Source: Ignavibacteriales bacterium
Lineage (GTDB): Bacteria > Bacteroidota > Ignavibacteria > UBA10030
DNA: 64,000 bases
NCBI GenBank assembly: GCA_026390595.1
Contig: JAPLFQ010000025.1
Span: 1 to 64,000, forward strand
Direction: 5' to 3'
Part shown: positions 33,064-42,568 of the stretch, piece after piece
Layout of the letters: the number at the start of each line of letters is the position of its first letter
Numbering within the stretch: the first letter of the stretch is position 1
Notes under the pieces: generated by a model
The model's database searches: none
Told to the model about the DNA's origin: nothing
What the model saw: only the letters and a program-made list of their open reading frames with translations
Position numbers and translations under genes: made by a program

Positions 33064-35220
33064 ATGAGTAGACGAATCGTCCTGCTTGTCGCTAGTTGCT
33101 TCTTGTGGCAAGGTCCAAGAGCCGTTTCTCAGATTCAGTGGACATGGCTGAATCCATCCGTGCCCACGCTGACCTATGCCGGCGTTGCGTGTATCGACTC
33201 ATCGACAATCATTGTTGTGGGTGCTGCCGGGACTATTCTCCGGTCAACAGATTCGGGAGAATCCTGGAAGACGACAAACACATCGACGTTGTACGGTCTC
33301 TCGTCGGTCTCGTTCTCTGATTCCCGACATGGAGCGGCAGTTGGGAGTTCGGGGACCATTTTGCTCACTACAAACGGAGGAATTGATTGGACTCTGCGGG
33401 CAAGCGGCACCACCCTACTGCTACGCAGTGTGGCTTTCGCGGACTCCCTTAATGGCCTTATCGTCGGCGGATCATTGTTTGAGGGGGTGATCCTGAGGAC
33501 AACTGACGGCGGTGTGAGCTGGGCGAAGACCACCGGGCGCGCTCCAGGTGATCAAATTAACGCTGTCAGTTTCACTAGCCCAGGGGTTGCTCTCCTTGTG
33601 ACGCAGACAGGATTAGTTTACCGGTCGACCGATGGTGGGAACAGTTGGCAAATTCTTGTTATGAACGAGCGGGGGCAACCCCTCTTTGCGATCTCTTGTC
33701 TAAGGAACGGACACGCCGTGGCAGCAGGGTATGGTGTCATGTGTACTGCTGATTCCGGAAATACATGGAAACTTCAGACCTTGAACGCGGGCTTGCCAAG
33801 GTCAGGAGTTTGCATTACAAACTCGGGCTTCGGATTTGTTGTTGGCTCAGGAGTCAGGGCTGGCCTGGTCCAGAGGACGACCGACTTTGGGGCAACATGG
33901 ACAGATAGTCCACTCGCGTTGGACCGGACTTTTGCTTCGGTGTCCATTTGGGGGACGAATATTGCATTCATCGTAGGTGAGGCCGGAATAATTGTCCGAA
34001 CGACGGATGGTGGAACGACATGGAAGAACCTCCAGATAAACCTCACATCTCAAAATTTTACGTGTGTCAACGCCTTTGATTCAGACTCCGCGGTGGCCTT
34101 GGGAATGGGTGGAGGGATTCTCAGAACCAACGACGGTGGAAAAACCTGGAAGTCCTGCGTGAGTGGTACGTCGAAAGCAATTCGATCTGTCTCTTTTTGG
34201 GGGAAGAGACTCGGAACGGCTGTGGGGGATGGAGGAACGATTCTGCAAACCTTGGACGCTGGTCAATCCTGGTATGCTCAATCGAGTAACACCACTGCGA
34301 CGCTCGTCGATGTTTGCCGAACCAGTGACCGCAGAGCCTACGCTGTCGGATCGGGCGGCACGATCATATGCACGACTGATAGCGGGACCACTTGGTTGCC
34401 GCAATCGAGCGGCATCACCGATTTCCTCAACGCTGTTTCCTTTTTCGATGACTCGCACGGCATTGCCGTCGGCGGAAATGGCCCCCTCGGCGGGGGCGCT
34501 ATTGTCCTGCGAACTACGAATGGCGGCGCCGTCTGGACTCGAGCTCCCGGGTCCCCGGGAGTAGTGCATGTGTTAGTAGATGTTGTTTTCGTGGACTCAA
34601 ACACAGTCGTTGCTGTAGGATACTACAATGCAACGATGTACTCTTCGGACATCCTTCGCTCTTCAGACGGGGGCTATAGCTGGCAATTCGTCGCAGGTTT
34701 CTCGTTTAGTCAGACGTTTGAACGTTTGTCTTTTCCTGACCACACCACTGGCTATGCCGTAGCAACAGGGGGAGTGCTGAGCACCAGTGATGGAGGAAGG
34801 AGCTGGACCAAATCACTTGACGGCATTGGGCAGAGTCCGCATGCGATCTCCTTCTATGATGCGCAAAACGGGCTCCTCGTTGGAAGTGGTGGATTGATTA
34901 TTCGGGCATCGAACGGAAGTATCACCAATATTGATGCTCCCCGTCTCTCTCTTCCAAAGGAGTTCGTTCTCTATCAGAACTATCCAAACCCGTTCAACCC
35001 GTCAACAGCAGTAAGCTTTCAGGTGTCAGCGATCAGTCATGTGACTCTCAGGCTGTTCGATATTGTCGGGAGAGAAGTTGCGACCCTGGTGAATGAAACG
35101 CTGAGCGCGGGATCATACAAAACAACATGGAATGCGTCGCCATATCCGAGCGGCATCTACTTCTATCGATTGCAATCAGGAGATTGTGTGGAGACGAAGA
35201 AGATGATTTTGCTCAGGTGA
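33064..35220 (+). CDS. Secreted YCF48/BNR-like beta-propeller with T9SS tail
   Basis: About 718 residues. Signal peptide RRIVLLVASCFLWQGPRAVS. About a dozen repeats of the form SVSFxDSxxGxAVGxxGTIL followed by RTTDGGxSW (Asp-box) make a photosystem-assembly-factor-like (YCF48/HCF136) propeller. The type A sorting domain is YQNYPNPFNPSTAVSFQV ... TKKMILLR. Start ATG 33064 gives a clean signal peptide; the longer frame to 32929 lacks one. Such proteins are common T9SS cargo; the ligand is unknown. Confidence 0.88.
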   Translation: MSRRIVLLVASCFLWQGPRAVSQIQWTWLNPSVPTLTYAGVACIDSSTIIVVGAAGTILRSTDSGESWKTTNTSTLYGLSSVSFSDSRHGAAVGSSGTILLTTNGGIDWTLRASGTTLLLRSVAFADSLNGLIVGGSLFEGVILRTTDGGVSWAKTTGRAPGDQINAVSFTSPGVALLVTQTGLVYRSTDGGNSWQILVMNERGQPLFAISCLRNGHAVAAGYGVMCTADSGNTWKLQTLNAGLPRSGVCITNSGFGFVVGSGVRAGLVQRTTDFGATWTDSPLALDRTFASVSIWGTNIAFIVGEAGIIVRTTDGGTTWKNLQINLTSQNFTCVNAFDSDSAVALGMGGGILRTNDGGKTWKSCVSGTSKAIRSVSFWGKRLGTAVGDGGTILQTLDAGQSWYAQSSNTTATLVDVCRTSDRRAYAVGSGGTIICTTDSGTTWLPQSSGITDFLNAVSFFDDSHGIAVGGNGPLGGGAIVLRTTNGGAVWTRAPGSPGVVHVLVDVVFVDSNTVVAVGYYNATMYSSDILRSSDGGYSWQFVAGFSFSQTFERLSFPDHTTGYAVATGGVLSTSDGGRSWTKSLDGIGQSPHAISFYDAQNGLLVGSGGLIIRASNGSITNIDAPRLSLPKEFVLYQNYPNPFNPSTAVSFQVSAISHVTLRLFDIVGREVATLVNETLSAGSYKTTWNASPYPSGIYFYRLQSGDCVETKKMILLR

Positions 35221-35448
35221 GTTCGGCGGATGCCGCGGTGTGCCTAAAAGTTGTGTGCCATTGCCGGGCAAAATCTGGAGGATTCACTATGCACAGATAC
35301 GGCGAACCTTCTCGCGGGCCGAAGGCAGAGAATGGAAGGACTTCGGCGAAGAAGCACTACAAACTGCCGCAAACCGTTGCTCAAAGTGCGTCTTAAGAAG
35401 ACCTGATTGTTGTCCATTTGACTTCGCTGATATAGAATGGAGGACAAA
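35221..35448. other. Intergenic gap in the secreted-protein run
   Basis: No gene supported. The strong ribosome site GGAGGA at 35439-35444 serves the next CDS. Confidence 0.5.
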
Positions 35449-37605
35449 GTGAATAAGCTTGTGAAATCAATAGTGGCATTGATCCACCTTCTCAGTGTGG
35501 CAATGTTCCTGTTCCTTATGAATGATCAGGCTCAGGCCCAAGGACAGACCAAGTGGCTGCAGATAGGCTCGCTACACAATTGGTATTCGGAAAAAGGCGG
35601 GGAATCTGAAGATGGAAATGTGCTCGAGCAGCAATACGGCTTGCGCTGGCCGGCGTTGGTCAACCGCACCGACGGTCAGGCGGCAAAAGGTTTCTGGATC
35701 GGTGCCACGAATTTCACCGACAACTCGGGAACCACCTGGAACCCAAAGGTCATTGTGGTCGGACCGCGGTGGAACGGCGACAATGAGTTCTTTCCAAAGA
35801 AGTTTGAGCTGTACGCCCAGTTCGATCCGCCACGAGTGTACGTCAACGGCAACCTTTCGATTGCCAACCCTGAGGTCATGAAGGCGGTGATCGATACACT
35901 CAAGTCCGACCGTATGATTTATAGCAAGGTGACGACGGTTCTCGGCTTGACGGTCGAACGCAGGATCTATGCGTTCAGCCAACAGTTCCATGATAACTAT
36001 CACATTATGGATTACACGTTCACCAACACCGGCAATACTGATCTCACGCCCCCTCTTACGGCGAAGACTCTGACGGGAGTAGCGTTCTATTGGCAGTTTC
36101 GATATGCTCCCGGTGGGCCCGGTCCGGGGTTTGAGGTGAACAACTCGGCCCGCTGGGGGACCAACTCTATGAATGACGCGCGGGGATATCCCCCTGACAC
36201 TGCAAACAATCTGATCCAAGAATCGGAGAATGATGTCAGATGCATGTTTACTTGGCTGGGCCTCCACAATGCAGCCAACAAGCCGCAGGCGGTGAGTTCA
36301 CCAAATGCGGCGACATTTGATAATATTGGCTCACCGATATTCAACACATCGTTCGGTGGAGTTTCGACCTATATCCAGGCAGCAGACACCAACTGGAGAC
36401 TTGGGGCTGCTCAGATCGCCGGCAACGGGCCGATCTATGCCGACAAATCTTCGACAGACCACACGGATGCTGGTCTCAGTCAGCCATCGACCACAAGCTT
36501 CCTGGGCTCGGATGTACCAATGACCTCGAACGCTGACATGCAGTTCGACAAGGCGTCGATGGCAATTCAGTACGCGAAAATGACGGAGGGACACGCTCCA
36601 CGCCAGGCATGGCTTGTTGATTCTCTTGGGAAATTCGACCAACAGACGGTGATGGGCAATATCGGCTCCGGCGCTCCGGGTGGTTGGTCGCACGGAATGG
36701 GATTCGGACCATACACCATTGCACCCGGTCAGAGTGTTAGGGTAGTCTGGGTGGAGGGGGTCAACGGATTGACGTTTGACGAATGCGTGAGCGTTGGTCT
36801 GCAGTACAAACTCGGAAGGATCAATACCAAGGCAAAGAACGATTCCGTTCTCAACGGCCGACTTAGATTGTTTGAAACGATGAGACGAGCCGTCGCCAAC
36901 TTCAACTCCGGATTTAATATCCCGGAGCCTCCTTTTCCACCTGCGACGTTTAACGTGCGCGGCGGCGGAGATCGCATTGCGTTGTCCTGGGATCCCAATC
37001 CGAAAGAATCTGCAAACGGATTTGTGGGGTATAGAGTCTATCGGGCGACGGGTCGGGCAGACAGCACATATCGTATGATTTATCAATGTGGCGGTTCGAA
37101 ACCGACCGGCCCCAACATCAGGTATGATACGACAAAAACATATGCCTTCAGCGACCTCACGGCAATCCGTGGCATTTCATACTACTATTACATCACCTCG
37201 TTCGGAAACGCCTTTGCCGGTGATGCAGCCACCCGAACACCCGCAGCACCCGCTGGACTCGAAAGCAGTCTGTTCTATACAAAGACCAATGACCCGGCGA
37301 CTACTGTCCTTGTTGGGATCAAGAATGAATCTGCAATTCCGACCATGTTCTCGCTTGTCCAGAATTTTCCGAACCCTTTCAATCCAAGCACAACCGTATC
37401 CTACTCACTGCCGAAGAGAGCAATCGTTTCAATCCGGATTTTCAACACACTCGGTCAGGAGGTTGCTTTGCTCGTCAATGAACTGAAGGAAGCTGGCACT
37501 TATCAACTGGCGTGGAATGCTTCCAACGTCCCCAGCGGCATCTATTTCTATCGCCTGCAGGGGGGTGAATACATGGAAACGAAGAAGATGATATTGTTGA
37601 GATAG
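35449..37605 (+). CDS. Large secreted protein with FN3-like domain and T9SS tail
   Basis: About 718 residues. I choose GTG 35449 because GGAGGA (35439-35444) is well placed for it and the signal peptide (IVALIHLLSVAMFLFLMNDQ) starts there. The N-terminal 450 residues (YGLRWPALVNRTDGQAAKGF, FWIGATNFTDNSG, YHIMDYTFTNTGNTDL) resemble large exported proteins of uncharacterised function from Ignavibacteria-like bacteria. An FN3-like unit follows (IALSWDPNPKES ... GYRVYRATG) and then the type A sorting domain. No enzymatic motif recognised. Confidence 0.82.
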   Translation: MNKLVKSIVALIHLLSVAMFLFLMNDQAQAQGQTKWLQIGSLHNWYSEKGGESEDGNVLEQQYGLRWPALVNRTDGQAAKGFWIGATNFTDNSGTTWNPKVIVVGPRWNGDNEFFPKKFELYAQFDPPRVYVNGNLSIANPEVMKAVIDTLKSDRMIYSKVTTVLGLTVERRIYAFSQQFHDNYHIMDYTFTNTGNTDLTPPLTAKTLTGVAFYWQFRYAPGGPGPGFEVNNSARWGTNSMNDARGYPPDTANNLIQESENDVRCMFTWLGLHNAANKPQAVSSPNAATFDNIGSPIFNTSFGGVSTYIQAADTNWRLGAAQIAGNGPIYADKSSTDHTDAGLSQPSTTSFLGSDVPMTSNADMQFDKASMAIQYAKMTEGHAPRQAWLVDSLGKFDQQTVMGNIGSGAPGGWSHGMGFGPYTIAPGQSVRVVWVEGVNGLTFDECVSVGLQYKLGRINTKAKNDSVLNGRLRLFETMRRAVANFNSGFNIPEPPFPPATFNVRGGGDRIALSWDPNPKESANGFVGYRVYRATGRADSTYRMIYQCGGSKPTGPNIRYDTTKTYAFSDLTAIRGISYYYYITSFGNAFAGDAATRTPAAPAGLESSLFYTKTNDPATTVLVGIKNESAIPTMFSLVQNFPNPFNPSTTVSYSLPKRAIVSIRIFNTLGQEVALLVNELKEAGTYQLAWNASNVPSGIYFYRLQGGEYMETKKMILLR

Positions 37606-37740
37606 GTCTTGATGGTGCCTCGGTTTCCCCTCCCGCGGTTATCTGGCACGCGCGGAGGACTTTCGTAAACAAAATGTACTTTTTGTGAAGTAGAAGGCGA
37701 CCTGGTCTCGCCTCATGGCCAATCTAAGAGGATTACTCAC

Positions 37741-39999
37741 TTGAAAAGATTCTCTACAAATTTGACAATCGCGGTTTGTCTCGGAGTATTCAGTTCGCTT
37801 CTTCTAACTCCTTCCCGCCTTGTCTCACAGTGGGCATTGCTCTATCCTGATATTCCTGCTTCCCCGATCAACGACATGTGTTTCCTCAGCGATCGCATCG
37901 GATTTGCGGTGAATGCGGCAGGCAGCATTCTTGCCACAACAGACGGCGGGGAAACATGGAAAGTCAGAGCCCACTACCAGCGGGTCGAGCTCAAAGAGAT
38001 AGCCTTCGTTGACGCACTTCATGGCTTTGTGTTTTCTCCACATAGTTACACCGGCGACAACATCCCATTGGTTTACACGACAGATGGTGGTAGCTCATGG
38101 AATTCCACAAATGTGTCTATGACCGACGCGGTGACATTTCATCCCGTTTCGACAACAACGCTGCTAAAAGGGACAACAACAGGAGCGATTCAAACACTGG
38201 ACAATTTCTATGGGCTCTGGAGGACTACCTACCAGGTGCCTCGATTTTTCGCCGGCGACTACTTCGCACCGTACGGCACTGTGTCGAAATTCTCCGAGCT
38301 GAAGAATGGAGCCATTCTTGCCCTGGGAGCCAGCACCATCGCGCGCGGTTCTCATGTGATATCGGATTCGGTTTCCTTCATCCTTCGAAGTGCGGACAAG
38401 GGGTCATCGTGGGATACACTTTGGTGCGGCCTCCGCTTCATCATGGGAACTATAGCCTTCGCAGATTCGAATGTCGGATGGATCGGTGGGGAAGAAAACA
38501 GAATCTACAAGACGGCTGATGGGGGGCACACGTGGACTTTGCAGTACGCAGAGGCCGACCACGGTTCTATCTCAAGCCTCTTTGCAGTGGATTCAATGAC
38601 TGCGTATGCAATCACATCGAGAGGTGTGCTCATTCAATCGCGCGATGGGGGGAAGTCCTGGAATCAAACTCTGATCGAGGCGACATCTGATCGACCGCGC
38701 AAGGTTTTCTTCCCGACGCCGTGGAAAGGCCTCATTTCAGGTGCACGGCTACGGATCACCTCCGACACCGCGCACACATGGCGGAACGTGAGTCACTCGA
38801 GTACCAATCGCGTGTATAGGCTTGCGTTCGTGGATGATCATCGCGGATGGTGTGTCGATGGAACCAGCGGCGAGGTAATGAAGACCACCGATGGGGGCAA
38901 GTCGTGGTCTTTGGTATTCGCTCTGGGCAATGAGGTTCTCGGGAGCATTCAGATGCTTGATTCGACCAACGGGTGGATCGCGGGCAGGACGACGATATAC
39001 AAGACAATAGACGCTTGGGGACACTGGACTTCGATCCCCTTCGGCCCGGATGCCCAATCACTGCGAGGCGTGTATTTCTACAATCGCCAGATTGGGCTTG
39101 CGTATGAGGTGCGGTACTCACCAAACAACTTGCCGTTTAATCTCGTGACCGTGGATGGCGGAGCAAGTTGGACACGATTCCCTGCGGGCAACGGAACGCT
39201 TCTTTCCTCATTCTTCAAGGTCAAGGCGACAGATCCCGGTCATATTTGGTTTGCCAATTCGCAAGGGCTTTGGCTCTCGCGTGACACTGCAAGAACATGG
39301 ACACTCGTGTCAAATGTTGGGTCGTTTGATTCAGCGTTCGATGTTTCGGACTCACTCCATGGCTGGATTGCGACTAGCGATCAGAAGAAACTGGCCAGGA
39401 CATCTGATGGCGGAATGACGTGGGAATACTTTGACAAGCCTTTCGCGTCCCAATCACTCGATCTCGAAATCCTCGGAGCCGACTATTCCGGACATCAACG
39501 CGTTCTTGTCTCGGGCTATGACGGCTCTCTCCTGCAATACACGGACACCTTCCCCATGCGTTCTTTAAATACATTCACAAATGCCCCGCTGTTTGATATC
39601 ACGACATATCGGACCGGGAACACCGTTCATGAGTGGGTGGGGGGGGATGGATTCATCGTTCTTTATCGGCAGGATTTTGTCACCGCCGTGGCTTCAGATC
39701 CTGGCAAAGGGATATCCGGGTATTCTCTCTCTCAGAACTTTCCAAATCCGTTTAACCCCACAACAGTGATCAGCTTTCAGTTGTCCGTGTCGGGTATGGT
39801 GAGTCTGAGGATCTTCAATCTGCTTGGGCAGGAAGTCGCCATGCTTCTCAACGAACTAAAGTCGCCCGGATTCTATCAAGTAACCTGGAAAGCCGATGTC
39901 CCGAGTGGCATCTATTTCTATCGGCTTCAAGCTGTAGATGCTTCGATAGGCTCAGCACGAGGATTTTTGGAGACGAAGAAAATGATTTTGATCAGGTGA
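37741..39999 (+). CDS. Secreted YCF48-like beta-propeller with T9SS tail
   Basis: 752 residues. The start is TTG, with AGAGGA 9 nt upstream. Signal peptide TIAVCLGVFSSLLLTPSRLV; repeats of the type ILATTDGGETW, IYKTADGGHTW and LIQSRDGGKSW; then the sorting domain SQNFPNPFNPTTVISFQL ... TKKMILIR. It is a paralogue in architecture of the gene at 33064. Its sorting domain contains the in-frame insert DASIGSARG from a dispersed repeat (39937-39963). Confidence 0.88.
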   Translation: MKRFSTNLTIAVCLGVFSSLLLTPSRLVSQWALLYPDIPASPINDMCFLSDRIGFAVNAAGSILATTDGGETWKVRAHYQRVELKEIAFVDALHGFVFSPHSYTGDNIPLVYTTDGGSSWNSTNVSMTDAVTFHPVSTTTLLKGTTTGAIQTLDNFYGLWRTTYQVPRFFAGDYFAPYGTVSKFSELKNGAILALGASTIARGSHVISDSVSFILRSADKGSSWDTLWCGLRFIMGTIAFADSNVGWIGGEENRIYKTADGGHTWTLQYAEADHGSISSLFAVDSMTAYAITSRGVLIQSRDGGKSWNQTLIEATSDRPRKVFFPTPWKGLISGARLRITSDTAHTWRNVSHSSTNRVYRLAFVDDHRGWCVDGTSGEVMKTTDGGKSWSLVFALGNEVLGSIQMLDSTNGWIAGRTTIYKTIDAWGHWTSIPFGPDAQSLRGVYFYNRQIGLAYEVRYSPNNLPFNLVTVDGGASWTRFPAGNGTLLSSFFKVKATDPGHIWFANSQGLWLSRDTARTWTLVSNVGSFDSAFDVSDSLHGWIATSDQKKLARTSDGGMTWEYFDKPFASQSLDLEILGADYSGHQRVLVSGYDGSLLQYTDTFPMRSLNTFTNAPLFDITTYRTGNTVHEWVGGDGFIVLYRQDFVTAVASDPGKGISGYSLSQNFPNPFNPTTVISFQLSVSGMVSLRIFNLLGQEVAMLLNELKSPGFYQVTWKADVPSGIYFYRLQAVDASIGSARGFLETKKMILIR
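39937..39963. repeat. Dispersed repeat CTTCGATAGGCTCAGCACGA inserted in frame
   Basis: Second copy of the insert at 32138-32164, at the same position of the T9SS sorting domain, encoding DASIGSARG. Confidence 0.75.
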
Positions 40000-40089
40000 G
40001 TTTGCCGTGGTACCACCCGCCCATCGACTTTGGCGTAAAAAAGCCGGTTTGCGTAAACGTCAGCTGCAACCGCCTTCGGACCACTGAAT

Positions 40090-40560
40090 ATGAAAAAAGT
40101 CATGAAACAGTGTCGTCGTATTCTCCCAGTGATCCTTATGCTTGGGTCGTCTATGGCAGTCCCAGCCCAAACGTTAATCAATCCTGGGTTGAAGCTCGGC
40201 TATCGCTTTGGTGAGGGGGGAGGCTTTGTTGGCGGCTTTGAGATAAGCATTATGTTTTGGAACGAGAAGGGATATTATGGCTTCGTGCTTGCCGGTGACG
40301 GAACTTCGAAAACCCTGGACTACCACTTCGGCGTTGAATACGGTATCGGCTATTTCGGCATCTGCGTTGGACCGGTGGTATCCCATCGATCTGACACCAC
40401 CACCTACGGATTGAGAGTTACTCCGTACGGAGGATTCATCCTGGTACCATACTACAATTATCAGTTTCTCGTTCGATCAGGGAGCGAGCACGAAGTCGGC
40501 ACATATTTCAAACTCACCATTCCGAATTCCCAGGGAGGAATGGGCAGGATTGGTGGATAG
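40090..40560 (+). CDS. Small outer-membrane beta-barrel-like protein
   Basis: 156 residues. Signal peptide RRILPVILMLGSSMAVPAQ followed by alternating strands with many Gly and aromatic residues (GLKLGYRFGEGGGFVGGFEI, YHFGVEYGIGYFGICVG), as in small 8-strand barrels. It ends in a Gly-rich tail rather than an aromatic residue. No ribosome site is clear. Confidence 0.65.
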   Translation: MKKVMKQCRRILPVILMLGSSMAVPAQTLINPGLKLGYRFGEGGGFVGGFEISIMFWNEKGYYGFVLAGDGTSKTLDYHFGVEYGIGYFGICVGPVVSHRSDTTTYGLRVTPYGGFILVPYYNYQFLVRSGSEHEVGTYFKLTIPNSQGGMGRIGG

Positions 40561-40801
40561 GGCCTTTTCTCTGTCGGTACTCCACGCTACAGGCATGTCG
40601 GTACTTTCCGGACGTTGATGTTGTCCGGATACTTTTCTACTGTCGGGCTATCGGTGTGCAGATCTGAGGTAAATAATCGCAGGTGGATGTTCGCTCAACA
40701 AAACTTCAGAGTCGCAATGCGATTTTGCACTCGCTAGGCCCTGCGCTGCCAAGGCAGGGGTTGGTAATACTGTGCCGTCGATGGAAAGGAGATTGAGCAC
40801 A

Positions 40802-41386
40802 TTGAGATCGATGTCTGTTGCCGTGTTTGTTGCCCTTCTTTGGATCTCAGCCGTCGCACAGCAGGATCCGAAAGTTTTCATTTCAGCAGGCAAGGGACTT
40901 TATTCCGCTGCGGGTGCCGCGCTGTGGAGTCACGAGAGCAATGCAAACATCTCAGCCGGTTACAGTCTCACTTCGAACTTGATGGCAGTCGGAAATTTCG
41001 ACTATGATACATATTCGTTTCACGGGTCTCATTCTTATGACTCCCACAGCGCGGGATACTTCCATATGAGTTCTCTTTTCATCGGCGTGAAATTTAGCAG
41101 GCCGACCCCCAGGAGGATCATCTCACCATACATGGAAGGATATGTTGGAGTATCCAGCGCAAAGCCAGCTCAGGACAGTGTTTTCTACTTACATTGGCCG
41201 GATATTGTGGTTTCTCGCGGAGTCTCGGGAACGACGGCAACAATCGTTGGTGCTGTGGGTGTTGACCTCTTCATCTTCAGGGGATTCTTCGCATTCGCGG
41301 AAGGCCGGATGAGTCAGGGTCTGAACCCAAAGGTTTCCCCCATCGTGCGCATGGTCAGAGCCGGGATCGGAATCGCGTTCTATTAG
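40802..41386 (+). CDS. Outer-membrane beta-barrel-like protein
   Basis: About 194 residues. The signal peptide SVAVFVALLWISAVAQQ is followed by strand-rich sequence ending in GIGIAFY, a C-terminal aromatic as in barrels inserted by BamA. The start is likely TTG 40802, with GGAAAGGAGA at 40783-40792. GTG 40772 or ATG 40781 would place this site inside the gene. Confidence 0.68.
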   Translation: MRSMSVAVFVALLWISAVAQQDPKVFISAGKGLYSAAGAALWSHESNANISAGYSLTSNLMAVGNFDYDTYSFHGSHSYDSHSAGYFHMSSLFIGVKFSRPTPRRIISPYMEGYVGVSSAKPAQDSVFYLHWPDIVVSRGVSGTTATIVGAVGVDLFIFRGFFAFAEGRMSQGLNPKVSPIVRMVRAGIGIAFY

Positions 41387-41483
41387 AACTTACATGAATT
41401 GGAAGCGCAACATACAACGAAGCAGCAAACCCCGCGGAGCGGGGCAAGCCGGTGCACGCAACCATCGTCAGTGAGAAAGTTCA

Positions 41484-42479
41484 ATGATTACTCTTCGGCT
41501 CAGTCCTCTTTGTTCTGTGACAGGTGCTCTTGCCATCGTTGTTTCCAGTGTGCTCGCTTCCTGCGCGATGCCCAACGATGGTCAGGTGATAAATCCTACG
41601 CACTATGCAGCCGAGGTTGTGGAGACTGATGGAAGTGGCCATTGGGTAATCGCGGAAGATGTGGGCGGCGCGCCGATCCCCACGGACGATGGAGTCTTTG
41701 TTGTCAAAGAAGGGGGAGCGCTCTTTCGGGTGAGCTATGATGGATCGGTCACAATGCAACTGTACCCAACCATTCAATGGAATTATACCTCCCTCCTGCC
41801 AAATGGGAAGAAGATCTTACTTGGCACCGCAACCGCTTCCGCATCGGGGTTGTATCTTATGGATGCTGATGGCAGCAATCTGGTTAAGCTCGGTGTGCCA
41901 AACGGATTGTATGTGAACCCAGGAATATCCCCAAATCTCGACGAGATCGTGTTTTACCGTGATCATAGCATCGGGAGGATGAAAATCGATGGCACCAACT
42001 TCCAGTACATCTGGAAGGATACAGGTTCAACGTATGCATGGTTCGCTACGTACGTCGACGAAACCCACATCGTATATGAAGTAAGTGACAGGGGCACCAA
42101 CAAGAACTCGATAAGGGTTTTTAACACGGCGAGTCAGGATGACAAGCTGATGGGAGAACTTTTGTCAGGTTCATTCCCCTTATCTGGCAAGACGGTGGAT
42201 GGTTCGCACTTCCTGATGAGCGGAATTGATGGGATAAGAATCTTTGATGTCGATAATCTCACTGTCCGCACGGTGGGTCAAGGACGCGACCCTTCCTATT
42301 CACCGGACGGTTCACAAATTGTCTTTATTCAGGGGTCAAATGTTGTCACGACGAATGCTGACGGAAGTCACGTGAAGACAATTGCCGTGCTGGACTCAAT
42401 AAAGTCGCTCAAGTATCCTCAGTTCTCACCGGATGGCAAGCACGTCGTTCTGTGGAGCGTATGGAAAGTAATGTACTGA
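41484..42479 (+). CDS. TolB-like beta-propeller lipoprotein
   Basis: 331 residues. VVSSVLASC is a lipobox. Repeats such as LYLMDADGSNLVKLG, IGRMKIDGTNFQYIW, RDPSYSPDGSQIVF and YPQFSPDGKHVVL are WD40-like TolB-type blades. Likely periplasmic or surface-held. No peptidase domain, so probably a binding or scaffold protein. Confidence 0.8.
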   Translation: MITLRLSPLCSVTGALAIVVSSVLASCAMPNDGQVINPTHYAAEVVETDGSGHWVIAEDVGGAPIPTDDGVFVVKEGGALFRVSYDGSVTMQLYPTIQWNYTSLLPNGKKILLGTATASASGLYLMDADGSNLVKLGVPNGLYVNPGISPNLDEIVFYRDHSIGRMKIDGTNFQYIWKDTGSTYAWFATYVDETHIVYEVSDRGTNKNSIRVFNTASQDDKLMGELLSGSFPLSGKTVDGSHFLMSGIDGIRIFDVDNLTVRTVGQGRDPSYSPDGSQIVFIQGSNVVTTNADGSHVKTIAVLDSIKSLKYPQFSPDGKHVVLWSVWKVMY

Positions 42480-42568
42480 GCGGACGCAATGGCCCCGAAT
42501 AACTACTTCGGGGTAAACGTGTTGCCCAAACGCTAGCCGCCGCCAAGTCACAGGAGCACAGAATACCA

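Noticed and set aside
37690-37740. Sigma-54 promoter at TGGCACG near 37650
   Set aside because: The -24 box is good, but the position where GC should stand reads GG, so the -12 box is missing.
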